Assembly (NCBI GenBank): GCA_910576915.1 | Contig: CAJTJT010000003.1 | Location: 124,001 to 188,000, forward strand | Source: an uncultured Elusimicrobiales bacterium | GTDB taxonomy: Bacteria > Elusimicrobiota > Elusimicrobia > Elusimicrobiales > Elusimicrobiaceae | Direction of reading: 5' to 3' | DNA: 64,000 bases | Shown: positions 40,260-49,419 of the stretch, piece after piece | Numbering within the stretch: position 1 is the stretch's first letter | Layout of the letters: each line of letters begins with the position of its first letter | Position numbers and translations under genes: made by a program | The notes under the pieces: model-generated | Databases searched by the model: none | The model's input: only the letters and a program-made list of their open reading frames with translations | What the model was told of the DNA's origin: nothing

Positions 40260-41910
40260 GTTTTGCCTCCTGTAGAAGTTCCCGCGCGTGGGTGAAAGCG
40301 GCGGAGCGTTTGTCGGCGTTGCCGCCCAGCATGCGCGCGATTTCGGCGGTTAAATGGTCGCCGGAAAGCGGCGTGATGGTTACGTCCGTGGCGTTGTGCG
40401 CGGCCTTTTTCTCCACGCGGAAATTTTGGTCCGCCTGCGCGGCCACCTGCGCCAGGTGCGTTACGCAAAGCACTTGGCGGCCTTCGGCTGCCTTGTGGAG
40501 CTTTTCGCCCACCAGGCGGCCCGTTTCCCCGCCGATGCCCGCGTCCACTTCGTCAAACACCATGACGGGTACGGTAGGCGCCAAAACGGTTTTCAGCCCC
40601 AGCATCACGCGCGAGATTTCCCCGCCGGACGCGATGTTTTTTAAAGGCCGTAAAGACTGGCCCGGATTGGGGGAAAACAAAAATTCCACTTTGTCCGCAC
40701 CCGTGGGGCCGGGGTTTTCTTCGTCCATTTCCACGGCGGCGGAAAAGCGCACCTGGTTAAAACCGAGGGGGCGGATTTGTTCCGTGATGAGCGCGGAAAG
40801 TTTTTCGGCCGCGGCCATGCGTTTTTCGTGCAGTTTGCGCGACAGCTGCAACAGTTGCTTTTGCGCCGTTTCCAGTTCTTTTTGCAGTTCCTGTTCGTGT
40901 TCTTCGGCGTTTTGTAAATGTTGGATTTTGGTTTTTAAATCGTCGGCCGTGGCCAGCACGTCCTGGATCTCGGGGCCGTATTTGGCTTTTAAGCGTTTTA
41001 ATTTTTCGTGGCGGCCGAGCATTTTATCTAACGCGTCGGGTTCTAAATTGATGTCGTCTTTATAGGAAGAGAGCGTGGAGGCCGCGTCTTCCAGCGTGAG
41101 GACGGCGGAATTTACGTCGGCGGCCAGGGCGTTTAAGTTTTCGTCCAGTTCCGCCATGCTTTCAATCAGCCGCGCGGCGCGCGCGGCGCGCGTAACGGCG
41201 GAGTCTTCGGCCGCGTAAAGCTCTTCGTAAGCATCGGAGGCTTCTTCAAGCAGCCGTCCCGCGTGTTTCATTTTCGGGAGCGTCTGCTCCAGCTGCAAAT
41301 CTTCATCCGCCGTGGGGTTTACGTCTTCAATTTCTTTTAATTGGTAGGCATACAGGTCGAGCAGACGTTCTTTTTCCTGCTCGTTAAGGTGCACGGCGTC
41401 CAGTTTTTCACGCGCGTCCTGCATGGTTTGCCAGGCGGCTTTGGTTTGGGATAAAAGGTCTTCGTATTGGGCGAATTTATCCAAAAGCGTCAAATGGACG
41501 GAAGCGTGCATCAAACTTTGGTGTTCGTGCTGGCCGTGAAAATCCACCAGGTACTTCCCGATTTGCGCGAGCGTGGAAACGGTAACGGCGCGGCCGTCCA
41601 CGTACGCTTTGCCTTTGCCTTTGCGGTCCAGTTCGCGGCGCAGGGTAAATGCGTCGCCGGAAATTTGCTGTTCGCGGCGCAGGGTTTCGGGGAGCATGTC
41701 CGAAGAAAATTCGGCGGTTACGCGCATGCGGTCCGCCCCGTCTTTAATGACGGATACGTCCCCGCGCGCGCCGAGCACAAAGCCCAAGGCTTCAATAACG
41801 ATGGATTTCCCCGCCCCCGTTTCGCCCGAAAATACGTTTAGGCCAAAAGCGAAATCAAGCGTTAAGTCCGAGATAATGGCAAAATTTTCTACACGCATCC
41901 GTTTTAACAT
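40252..41910 (-). CDS. recN: DNA repair protein RecN
   Basis: 552 residues, SMC-like ATPase for double-strand break repair. Walker A FSGETGAGKSIVIEALGFVLG lies near the N-terminus. Coiled-coil arms occupy about 150-370, and the signature and Walker B follow (ASGGEISRVMLGLKTVL, VMVFDEVDAGIGGE). I chose the ATG at 41910 (MLKRMRVENFAIISDL), which overlaps the nadK stop as TGATG; longer starts run into nadK. The nadK-recN pairing is common in bacteria. Confidence 0.96.
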   Translation of the reverse strand: MLKRMRVENFAIISDLTLDFAFGLNVFSGETGAGKSIVIEALGFVLGARGDVSVIKDGADRMRVTAEFSSDMLPETLRREQQISGDAFTLRRELDRKGKGKAYVDGRAVTVSTLAQIGKYLVDFHGQHEHQSLMHASVHLTLLDKFAQYEDLLSQTKAAWQTMQDAREKLDAVHLNEQEKERLLDLYAYQLKEIEDVNPTADEDLQLEQTLPKMKHAGRLLEEASDAYEELYAAEDSAVTRAARAARLIESMAELDENLNALAADVNSAVLTLEDAASTLSSYKDDINLEPDALDKMLGRHEKLKRLKAKYGPEIQDVLATADDLKTKIQHLQNAEEHEQELQKELETAQKQLLQLSRKLHEKRMAAAEKLSALITEQIRPLGFNQVRFSAAVEMDEENPGPTGADKVEFLFSPNPGQSLRPLKNIASGGEISRVMLGLKTVLAPTVPVMVFDEVDAGIGGETGRLVGEKLHKAAEGRQVLCVTHLAQVAAQADQNFRVEKKAAHNATDVTITPLSGDHLTAEIARMLGGNADKRSAAFTHARELLQEAKRV

Positions 41911-42737
41911 CAGCGGGCCCCCCAGTTTAGTTTGCGGTTTAAGATGGAAAAAAAGTCGCGCTCTTCGGTGCAAAGCAGTTTGGCTTTTAACGGGCTGCGC
42001 GTGAGTTTTACGCGCGCGCCGGGCGGCAGGGTTAAATTGATTTGGCCGTCTACACTGAGTACCGCGCCGTCTTCTTTATTTTTGAACGCGGGTACCAGTT
42101 CCAATTCGCCCCCGGCGGGCAGAATCAGCGGTCGCTGGTGGAGCGTGTGCGGGCAAATGGGCGTAATTAACAGTACGTCCACCCCGGGTTCCACAATCGG
42201 GCCGCCGGCCGCCAGCGAATAGGCGGTGGAGCCGGTGGGCGTGGAAATAATCACGCCGTCGCCAAAATACGGCGGCAGTTTTTTGCCGTTGAATACGGCG
42301 TTTACCGTAAACGCACGCGGATGGGCGGCGCGCAGGACGCAGTCGTTAAACGCCAGGTATTCCCGGGGTTTCCCGTCCTGCGGGATGATTTGCGCGCGCA
42401 GCATAAACCGTTCGTTTACGGTGCATTCGTCACGCAGCAGCTGTTCCAGCCGTTCTTTAAAATCGGAGATTTCACACGCCGCCAAAAAACCCAGCGTGCC
42501 GCAGTTTACGCCGAACACCGCCATATTAAGCGGTGCGGCCGCACGGGCGCAGCGCAGCATGGTGCCGTCGCCCCCCATGCAAATTAACAAATCGGCGGAT
42601 GCGTCCAGGCCGTCCAGCGCGGTGATGGCGCGTGCGGGCAGGCCGCGGTCCTGCAGAAAAGTGCAGGCTTCCTGCGCCAGCGCCCGGACGTTGGGTTTGT
42701 TTTCGTTAAAAAAGATGACGGCGTTTTGGAACTTCAT
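41910..42737 (-). CDS. nadK: NAD kinase
   Basis: 275 residues. It phosphorylates NAD to NADP. GGDGTMLRCAR is the diacylglycerol-kinase-type GGDGT loop, and NCGTLGFLA and ISTPTGSTAYSLAAGGPIVEP are the conserved NAD-binding segments. It is the first gene of the nadK-recN-small membrane protein operon and diverges from nifU over 123 bp. Confidence 0.96.
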   Translation of the reverse strand: MKFQNAVIFFNENKPNVRALAQEACTFLQDRGLPARAITALDGLDASADLLICMGGDGTMLRCARAAAPLNMAVFGVNCGTLGFLAACEISDFKERLEQLLRDECTVNERFMLRAQIIPQDGKPREYLAFNDCVLRAAHPRAFTVNAVFNGKKLPPYFGDGVIISTPTGSTAYSLAAGGPIVEPGVDVLLITPICPHTLHQRPLILPAGGELELVPAFKNKEDGAVLSVDGQINLTLPPGARVKLTRSPLKAKLLCTEERDFFSILNRKLNWGAR

Positions 42738-42860
42738 AGTTCTTCTATTTTAGCAAAAAAACGCATGGGTACGCGGCGCGCGGAAGGGGCTAATCCTTTT
42801 TCGGGGAAGCGGGAAAAAATCAAAATGCTATAATAAGGTATACAGAAGGGGGAAACAACT

Positions 42861-43712
42861 ATGTGGGATTACACCGATAAAGTAATGGATCATTTTAAAA
42901 ATCCGCGCAACGTGGGGGCCATCCCCGACGCGGACGGAACGGGCCAGGTGGGCAGCCTGGTGTGCGGCGACGCGCTTAAACTGACGATTAAAGTAAACAA
43001 AGATACCGAAGTAATCGAAGACGCCAAATTTGAAACGTTCGGCTGCGCGAGCGCGATTGCCTCTTCTTCCATTTTAACGGAAATGATTAAAGGCAAAACG
43101 CTGGAAGAAGCCTCTAAAATCACCAACCAGGACATTGCCGACGCGCTGGGCTCGCTGCCTTCCGAAAAAATGCACTGCTCCGTCATGGGTATGGAAGCGC
43201 TGGAAGCGGCCGTAAAAAGCTACCGCCAGGGCGGCAAACCCGTGGTGTTTGAACAGGAAGAAGAAAAAATCGTCTGCCACTGTTTTAACGTGTCGGAAGA
43301 AGCCATTATCAAGGCCATCCGCACCAACCATTTGACCACGGTGGAAGACGTCACCCACTTTACCAAAGCCGGCGGCGCGTGCGGCCGGTGCAAGGGCGAA
43401 ATCCAAAAGATTTTGGATAAAGTAAACGGCGCGTGCGAACTGCCGTCCCGTCCGGCGGAAAAAGCGTTTTCGCAGATGACGCTGGTGGAAAAAATCAAAA
43501 AGTTGGAAAGCGTTTTGGAAGAAGATATCCGCCCCAAACTGAATATGGACGGAGGATCTGCCGAACTGGTGGATTTAAACGGCTCCGTCGTCAAAATCCG
43601 TTTGACGGGAATGTGCCACGGCTGTGCGGGCGCGGCGGGCACGCTTAAAAATTTTATCGAAAAAACGCTGAAGGAAAAAGTGGACGCTTCCCTCAGCGTA
43701 GAGCAGGCTTAA
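42861..43712 (+). CDS. nifU: NifU, three-domain Fe-S scaffold
   Basis: 283 residues with all three NifU domains. The IscU-like N-terminus holds the cluster cysteines in LVCGDA, FGCASAIASS and HCSVMG. A central bacterioferritin-ferredoxin-type [2Fe-2S] domain follows (VCHCFNVSEE, GGACGRCKGEI), and the C-terminal NifU domain has MCHGCAGAAG. It assembles clusters with the NifS encoded one base after its stop. A TATAAT box (42829-42834) and GAAGGGGG ribosome site are present. No nitrogenase genes are visible, so it probably serves as the general Fe-S system. Confidence 0.96.
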   Translation: MWDYTDKVMDHFKNPRNVGAIPDADGTGQVGSLVCGDALKLTIKVNKDTEVIEDAKFETFGCASAIASSSILTEMIKGKTLEEASKITNQDIADALGSLPSEKMHCSVMGMEALEAAVKSYRQGGKPVVFEQEEEKIVCHCFNVSEEAIIKAIRTNHLTTVEDVTHFTKAGGACGRCKGEIQKILDKVNGACELPSRPAEKAFSQMTLVEKIKKLESVLEEDIRPKLNMDGGSAELVDLNGSVVKIRLTGMCHGCAGAAGTLKNFIEKTLKEKVDASLSVEQA

Positions 43713-43713
43713 T

Positions 43714-44883
43714 ATGAAAGTAGTGTATTTGGACAACAACGCCACCACCCAGTGCGCTCCCGCAGTAGTGGAAGCAATGCTGCCGTACTTTGCCGAAAAA
43801 TACGGCAACGCTTCCAGTATGCACGCGTTCGGCGGCGGCAACCGCAAAGCCATCGACGAAGCGCGCAAGCAGGTGGCCGCGTTGTTAAACGCGCAATACG
43901 CCGACGAAATTATTTTCACTTCCTGCGCCACGGAAAGCGACGATACCGCCGTTTTTTCCGCCGTGCGCAGTTTTCCCAAAAAGAAGCATATCATCACTTC
44001 CGCCGTGGAACATCCGGCCATTATGGCCCCGTACCAATACCTGGAAGCCCAGGGCTACCGCGTGGATTTTATCGGCGTGGACGAATTGGGCCGCTTCGAT
44101 ATGGCGCGCTTTAAAAGCGTAATTGACGAAGACACCGCCCTCGTATCCGTCATGTGGGCCAACAGCGAAACGGGAACTATTTTTCCGATTGCCGAAATTG
44201 CCAAAATCGCGCACGAACACGGTGCGCTCATGCACACGGATGCGGTGCAGGCGGTGGGCAAAATCCCGGTGGATGTACAGACGGCCGGGGTGGATATGCT
44301 GTCTTTATCCGGGCACAAATTTCACGGGCCCAAAGGCGTGGGGGCGCTGTACGTCAAACGCGGCACGCGTTTTATGCCGTTTATGATGGGCGGCCACCAG
44401 GAAAAACACCGCCGCGCGGGTACCGAAAACGTCCCGCTGATTGTGGGCCTCGGCAAAGCGGCCGAACTGGCGCAAACGCGCCTTTCGGACGGAACTTCCG
44501 CCCGTATTGCGGCGTTGCGCGACAAGTTGGAACAGGGCATCTTGGCGGTTATCCCCGACGTGAAAGTAAACGGGGACCCGGAACACCGCGTGCCCAACAC
44601 AACCAACGTCAGTTTCGGCTACATTGAAGGCGAGTCTATTTTGATGTATCTGAACGACTTTGGCATTTGCGCTTCTTCGGGTTCGGCGTGCACGTCGGGC
44701 TCGCTGGAGCCTTCGCATGTGTTGCGCGCGATGGGGGTTCCGTTCCAGTTTGCGCACGGGTCCATCCGGTTTTCGCTGTCCGACCAGACGACGGAAGCGG
44801 ATATCGACTTGGTGCTTAAAGAACTGCCGCCGATTATCGAGCGGCTGCGCAAGATATCGCCGTTTTCGCGCTTAGCCGCATAA
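43714..44883 (+). CDS. nifS: Cysteine desulfurase NifS
   Basis: 389 residues, PLP enzyme that supplies sulfur to NifU. VVYLDNNATTQCAP is the start of the family. The PLP lysine lies in SLSGHKFHGPKGVGALYV and the catalytic Cys in the loop ASSGSACTSGSLEPSHVL. It follows nifU by one base and the pair is closed by a terminator. Confidence 0.96.
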   Translation: MKVVYLDNNATTQCAPAVVEAMLPYFAEKYGNASSMHAFGGGNRKAIDEARKQVAALLNAQYADEIIFTSCATESDDTAVFSAVRSFPKKKHIITSAVEHPAIMAPYQYLEAQGYRVDFIGVDELGRFDMARFKSVIDEDTALVSVMWANSETGTIFPIAEIAKIAHEHGALMHTDAVQAVGKIPVDVQTAGVDMLSLSGHKFHGPKGVGALYVKRGTRFMPFMMGGHQEKHRRAGTENVPLIVGLGKAAELAQTRLSDGTSARIAALRDKLEQGILAVIPDVKVNGDPEHRVPNTTNVSFGYIEGESILMYLNDFGICASSGSACTSGSLEPSHVLRAMGVPFQFAHGSIRFSLSDQTTEADIDLVLKELPPIIERLRKISPFSRLAA

Positions 44884-44900
44884 ACGGACCGTCTTTTTAG

Positions 44901-44932
44901 AACGCCGCACTTAACCGTGCGGCGTTTTTTTG
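44901..44932 (+). terminator. Terminator of nifU-nifS
   Basis: A perfect 10-bp stem (AACGCCGCAC with GTGCGGCGTT) on TTAACC, followed by TTTTT. It overlaps the upstream region of the next gene. Confidence 0.92.
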
Positions 44933-44944
44933 TATGATAAAAGA

Positions 44945-46384
44945 ATGAAAAAATTATTTTTATTCCTTATTTTAGCGGGGCTTTCCTGTTCCGCGTTTGC
45001 CAAAACTATCGTGCTGTATCATACCAGCGATACGCACGGTTTTTATTATCCTAAAAACAACAGGGGCGGTTTTGCCGCGCTGTCCGCACTCGTTCAGAAA
45101 GAAAAATATCCGTATTTACTGTTGGACTCGGGCGATTTCGCCAACGGTACGATTGAGGCCAAAAATTCCAAAGGTCTTACCAGCGTGCGCCTGATGAACG
45201 CCGCCGGCTATCAGGCGGTTACCGTGGGAAATCACGAGTTTGATTTCGGCGACGAAGGCTTGGCGCCGATGTTTGCGGAAGCGGATTTTGCGGTACTGGC
45301 CGCCAATTTGTTGGAAGCCGAAACGGACACGTACCCGAAAAACGTCCGTCCGTACCAAATTTTTGATGTGGACGGCGTGAAAGTGGCCGTCATCGGGCTG
45401 GCCAACCGCACGCCCACCAAACCCACTAAAAAATACAAATTTACCAAACCGCTGGCCGCGCTGGAAAATGCGCTGGCCCGTGCGGAAAAAGAGGGCGCCG
45501 CCGTGGCGGTGGTGCTGGTGCATGATTCGTACGGGGATTACCAAAACGGTTCCCTGCCGTATATGGGGGACATCGGCAAAAAATTTTCCGGCCGCGTGCA
45601 GGTAGTGCTGGGCGGGCACGCGCACAAAATTTTTCAAAATAAACGCGTCGGCGGCGTGTTATATGCCGAAAGCGGCAAATACGCCGAGAGTGTAACCCGG
45701 GTGTCGGTGGAAGTGGACGATAAAACGGGAAAATTTAAAAAGGCCTGGTCCAAATTAATCTCGCTGGACGTTAAAAAAACGGGTTCGGACAAACGGGTGG
45801 CGGACCTGGCCGAAAGTTTCCGCACGCCCGGGGTAGACACGGTGCTCGGGCACGCGAAAGAAACGCTGTCGAATAAATCCCGCGGCGCGGAAAAAGATTC
45901 CCCGCTTGACAACTGGATTGCCGATTTGGGGCGCGCATCCGCCGGGGCCGACCTTTATATCCACAATACGGGCGGCACGCGTACGTCGATGGAAAAGGGG
46001 CCCGTCACCAAGCGGGATTTGATTGATATTTTCCCGTTTGACGATACCGTCGTAATGCGGGAAGTATCCGGCCGCCAGCTGCGCGCATTTATTAAAAACG
46101 GGCTTTTGCCGTGGAACAAATACGCGTATTCCGGGGTGAAAATAAGCTATTCCCGCACGCGGGACGGCAAAGTCCGCAACCTTAAAATTTGGGTGAACGG
46201 GAAGCCTCTTGAAAACAACCGCATGTACCGGGTGGCCACGAACTCATTTATCGCGCGGCAGAAAATTTTTGCGGACGCGCCGAAGCCGGATGCGGGAAAC
46301 GCAACCGTCTATGGACTAATTGAAGAAGCGTTGAAACAAGGCCGCGTCCGTGCGCCGGATACAGGGCGGATTGTTCAAAAATAA
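44945..46384 (+). CDS. Exported 5'-nucleotidase family phosphatase, copy 1
   Basis: 479 residues with a signal peptide ending SAFAKT. The metallophosphatase domain has all metal motifs: YHTSDTHGF, LDSGDFANGT, TVGNHEFDFG, VLVHDS and GGHAHKIF. The C-terminal 5'-nucleotidase domain shows HNTGGTRTSMEKGPVTKRDLI and IFPFDDTVV. It dephosphorylates nucleotides, or a related substrate, in the periplasm. The ATG lies only 6 bases after a TATGAT box without a ribosome site, so the mRNA may be leaderless. Two paralogues follow. Confidence 0.9.
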   Translation: MKKLFLFLILAGLSCSAFAKTIVLYHTSDTHGFYYPKNNRGGFAALSALVQKEKYPYLLLDSGDFANGTIEAKNSKGLTSVRLMNAAGYQAVTVGNHEFDFGDEGLAPMFAEADFAVLAANLLEAETDTYPKNVRPYQIFDVDGVKVAVIGLANRTPTKPTKKYKFTKPLAALENALARAEKEGAAVAVVLVHDSYGDYQNGSLPYMGDIGKKFSGRVQVVLGGHAHKIFQNKRVGGVLYAESGKYAESVTRVSVEVDDKTGKFKKAWSKLISLDVKKTGSDKRVADLAESFRTPGVDTVLGHAKETLSNKSRGAEKDSPLDNWIADLGRASAGADLYIHNTGGTRTSMEKGPVTKRDLIDIFPFDDTVVMREVSGRQLRAFIKNGLLPWNKYAYSGVKISYSRTRDGKVRNLKIWVNGKPLENNRMYRVATNSFIARQKIFADAPKPDAGNATVYGLIEEALKQGRVRAPDTGRIVQK

Positions 46385-46398
46385 GGGTTCAGTTTACG

Positions 46399-46430
46399 CC
46401 GCCCGCTCTTGAGCGGGCGGTTCTTTTTTT
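46399..46430 (+). terminator. Terminator between nucleotidase copies 1 and 2
   Basis: CCGCCCGCT with AGCGGGCGG (9 bp, CTTG loop) then TTCTTTTTTT. Confidence 0.9.
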
Positions 46431-46466
46431 GTTAGCATAAGAGTATCTGCATAAGGAGTGTTTTCC

Positions 46467-47930
46467 ATGAAAAAAACATTTTTATTGTTAGCTGCCTGTT
46501 TGCTGCCGGCCGTTTTGCCGGCCGAAACCGTTACGGTGTACCATACGAGCGACGTACACGGCTTTTTTTACCCGCGTGAAGGCCGCGGCGGTTTTGGCGC
46601 CCTGGCCGCTGTGATTAAAGACGGGCCGGAAGATTACTTGCTGCTCGACTCGGGGGATTTTTCCAACGGGACCGTGGAAACGCGCAATTCCAAGGGCTTA
46701 AAAGCCGTTCAGCTGATGAACAAAATGGGCTATCACGCCGCTACGGTGGGAAACCATGAGTTTGATTTTAAGGATAAAGGCGTCGCCCCTATTTTGGGTG
46801 CGGCCGAGTTCCCCATTTTAGCCGCCAATTTTTATGATAAATCCACGGGGAAATATCCGGCGCATGTGGCTCCTTATAAATTTTTTGAGGTGGACGATGT
46901 AAAAGTGGCCGTTATCGGCCTGGCCAACCGCGTCCCCACCAACCCCGCCAAATCGTATTCGTACGGCAAACCGTTAAAAGCGCTTGAAAAAGCCCTTAAA
47001 GAAGTGGAAAAACAACACCCGGATGTGGTGCTTGTCATCGTGCACGATTCGCTCAAAGACGAAAAGCACGGCACGCAGTCTTACGTGGGTGATATCGGCC
47101 GCAAATTTGCGGGCCGCGTACATGTGGTGATGGGCGGCCATGCGCATAATATCTTCCAGAACGAATATATTAACGGCGTGCTGTTTGTGGAAAGCGGCTG
47201 TTATTTGGATAACGTCAGCAAAATCACCATCGAAACCGACGACGAAACGGGCAAAGTGGTGTCCGCCAAGTCCGAACTGATTCCGCTTATCGTGGAAAAA
47301 ACGGGCGAAGACGAAGATATGAAAGAATACGCCGATTCCCTGCGAGAACCGGGCGTGGACGTGTCCGTGGGCGAAGCGGCGGAAACGCTTTCCAAATTCC
47401 CGGTTAAAGAAGGCGTGCAGGACGCGCCGCTTAACGTATGGATTGCGGATTTATTAAAAGCGTATTCCGGCGCGCAGATTGCCATTCACAACAACGGCGG
47501 TACCCGCGTGGATATGAAACAGGGCCCCGTCACCCGCCGCGACTTAATTGAAATCCATCCTTTCGACAACACGGTCACGCTTGTGGAGGTGGACGGTAAA
47601 TTCCTGAAAAAATTTGTAAAAACCGGCTTTGCCCCGCGCAGCCTGTTTACGTATTCCGGCCTGGAAGTGGCGTACAAATTAAATAAAAAAGGCAAAGTGA
47701 AAGACGTGGAACTTTTTGTGGACGGCAAACCCGTGGAAAACCGCAAAAAATACGTCATCGCCACCAATTCTTATATTGCGGGCGGCGGTAGCGAAGGGTT
47801 CCTCTTCAAAAAAATCCCGGCGGAAAACAAAAAACTGGCCGGAGAAACCACCATCCGCGACTTAATGGAAGAAGGCCTTAAACAAGGTCCGCTTTCGGCC
47901 CCGGAAACCGGGAGAATCCACCAGCGTTAA
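46467..47930 (+). CDS. Exported 5'-nucleotidase family phosphatase, copy 2
   Basis: 487 residues, signal peptide ending AVLPAET. Complete metal set: YHTSDVHGF (Asp, His), LDSGDFSNGT, TVGNHEFDFK, VIVHDS and GGHAHNIF. The C-terminal domain has HNNGGTRVDMKQGPVTRRDLI and AGGGSEGF. It is clearly a duplicate of copy 1, with its own AAGGAGTG ribosome site; the ATG at 46467 is chosen because the GTG at 46458 lies inside that site. Probably cotranscribed with copy 3, which starts one base after its stop. Confidence 0.92.
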   Translation: MKKTFLLLAACLLPAVLPAETVTVYHTSDVHGFFYPREGRGGFGALAAVIKDGPEDYLLLDSGDFSNGTVETRNSKGLKAVQLMNKMGYHAATVGNHEFDFKDKGVAPILGAAEFPILAANFYDKSTGKYPAHVAPYKFFEVDDVKVAVIGLANRVPTNPAKSYSYGKPLKALEKALKEVEKQHPDVVLVIVHDSLKDEKHGTQSYVGDIGRKFAGRVHVVMGGHAHNIFQNEYINGVLFVESGCYLDNVSKITIETDDETGKVVSAKSELIPLIVEKTGEDEDMKEYADSLREPGVDVSVGEAAETLSKFPVKEGVQDAPLNVWIADLLKAYSGAQIAIHNNGGTRVDMKQGPVTRRDLIEIHPFDNTVTLVEVDGKFLKKFVKTGFAPRSLFTYSGLEVAYKLNKKGKVKDVELFVDGKPVENRKKYVIATNSYIAGGGSEGFLFKKIPAENKKLAGETTIRDLMEEGLKQGPLSAPETGRIHQR

Positions 47931-47931
47931 T

Positions 47932-49419
47932 ATGCGTTTTTTGACACTTGTTTTTTGTGCGGCGGGGATGCTTTTGGGCGGCTGCGTGCGGGAAGAGTTA
48001 AAGACGATTGACGTCTTTTACACGGCCGACGCGGAAGGGTTCTATTGGTCCCGCCCCGAGCCCCGCCTGGAAAACCGCGAAGCCGGCGGCTACGCCGTAC
48101 TCAAAAGTTTTTTGGATAAACAGGAACCCGCCTTCCTTCTTTTTGACGGCGGCAACTGGTTCGGTTCCGCGCCGGAAGGTTCCATGACTAAGGGCGCGTA
48201 CGTGGCCGAGCTGGCGGGGACTCTCCCGTATACGGCGGCGTCGGTCAGCGATAAAGATTTTGCCTACGGCTGGCCTTCTTTGCGTTCCGTCGTGCGCGAA
48301 CTCCCCTATCCGTTTGTCGTTTCCAACCTTACGCTCGAAAACAAAATCCCCTGGCCGATGCACGATTACCAAATCCGCACCGTGGACGGCATCAAAATCG
48401 GGATTTTTGGTTTAGTCGGCGCTTCCGCCATTAACAAAAATAAATCGCGTCTGCCCGGTTTCCGCGCGCAGGACCCGGTGGAAAGCGCGCAGAAAATGGT
48501 ATCGCTGTTAAAAGAAAAAGGCGTAGACTACATTATTTTGCTGAGCTCGCTGGGCGATTCCGGCTCTGCCGGCGATGCGGAACTGGCGGCCGAAGCCGGC
48601 GGCATTAACCTTATTTTAAGCGCCAATAAAGATTTGGAAAACGCCGAAACCGACCAGGTGGGTGAAACGTTTATCGTCTATCCCGGCGCAAAGCTGGACG
48701 GCGTGGCCCACGTCCGCCTTTCGTTTGATAAAAAGACAAACCAATTCCGCGGTGTGTCTTTTGAGGACGTGGCGTTGTTGAAGGAATCGTTTGGCGAAGA
48801 CGTGCAAATCGCTTCCCGCGCGCAGACGCTTTTAAACGAAACGCGCAAGAAAATGAATGCCCGCGTGACGGAGCTCCCGCACGCGCTGGAAACGTCTTTG
48901 TCGCGCGAATCGGAACTCGGCTCCCAGCTGGCACTGTGCCTGCACCGCTGGGCCAAATTGGACGGCGCAGTCATCAATTCCGACTCTATCCGCGCGCCTC
49001 TCCCCGCCGGGCGCGTCAGCGAGTACGACTTATATAAAACGTATCCGTACGGGGATAATATCACGTTTTTAACCATGCGCGGCGACGCTCTCTTGCGCGC
49101 GCTGGAAGCCTCGTTAAACGAGAAAGACAATTTCCCGCAAGCGGCCGGGTTTACCGTTACGTATAATCCCTCCGCTCCCGCCGGACAAAAAATCAAACAG
49201 GTGGTGCTTGAAAAAAACGGCCGCGTGGTGCGCCCGCGCGAAACATACCGCATCGCCGTGACGGACCATGTTCTTGCCGGCGGCCTGGGGCACGACAAAT
49301 TTATTGATTCTTTAGAATTTAAAAATACGTTTGTGGAAGCGCGCCAAATTATGCGCTCCTGCCTGGCGCGCCAAAAAGAACTGCCCGCCAAAACCCAACA
49401 CTGGAAAGTTGCCAAATGA
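47932..49419 (+). CDS. 5'-nucleotidase-like lipoprotein with lost metal site
   Basis: 495 residues. A lipobox (MLLGGC, Cys about residue 18) replaces the signal peptides of copies 1 and 2. The fold is recognisable along its length, but each metal motif is changed: FYTADAEGF for HTSDTHG, FDGGNWFGS for DSGDF, SVSDKDFAYG for VGNHEFDFG, ILLSSLGDS for VHDS, and no GHAH. The C-terminal motif is NSDSIRAPLP. It is therefore probably not a phosphatase; a binding or structural role on the membrane is my inference. The stop overlaps dusB by ATGA. Confidence 0.85.
   Translation: MRFLTLVFCAAGMLLGGCVREELKTIDVFYTADAEGFYWSRPEPRLENREAGGYAVLKSFLDKQEPAFLLFDGGNWFGSAPEGSMTKGAYVAELAGTLPYTAASVSDKDFAYGWPSLRSVVRELPYPFVVSNLTLENKIPWPMHDYQIRTVDGIKIGIFGLVGASAINKNKSRLPGFRAQDPVESAQKMVSLLKEKGVDYIILLSSLGDSGSAGDAELAAEAGGINLILSANKDLENAETDQVGETFIVYPGAKLDGVAHVRLSFDKKTNQFRGVSFEDVALLKESFGEDVQIASRAQTLLNETRKKMNARVTELPHALETSLSRESELGSQLALCLHRWAKLDGAVINSDSIRAPLPAGRVSEYDLYKTYPYGDNITFLTMRGDALLRALEASLNEKDNFPQAAGFTVTYNPSAPAGQKIKQVVLEKNGRVVRPRETYRIAVTDHVLAGGLGHDKFIDSLEFKNTFVEARQIMRSCLARQKELPAKTQHWKVAK

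Noticed and set aside
42861..44883. Nitrogen fixation locus
   Set aside because: Only nifU and nifS are present; these serve general Fe-S assembly in many anaerobes and no nifH, nifD or nifK is seen.
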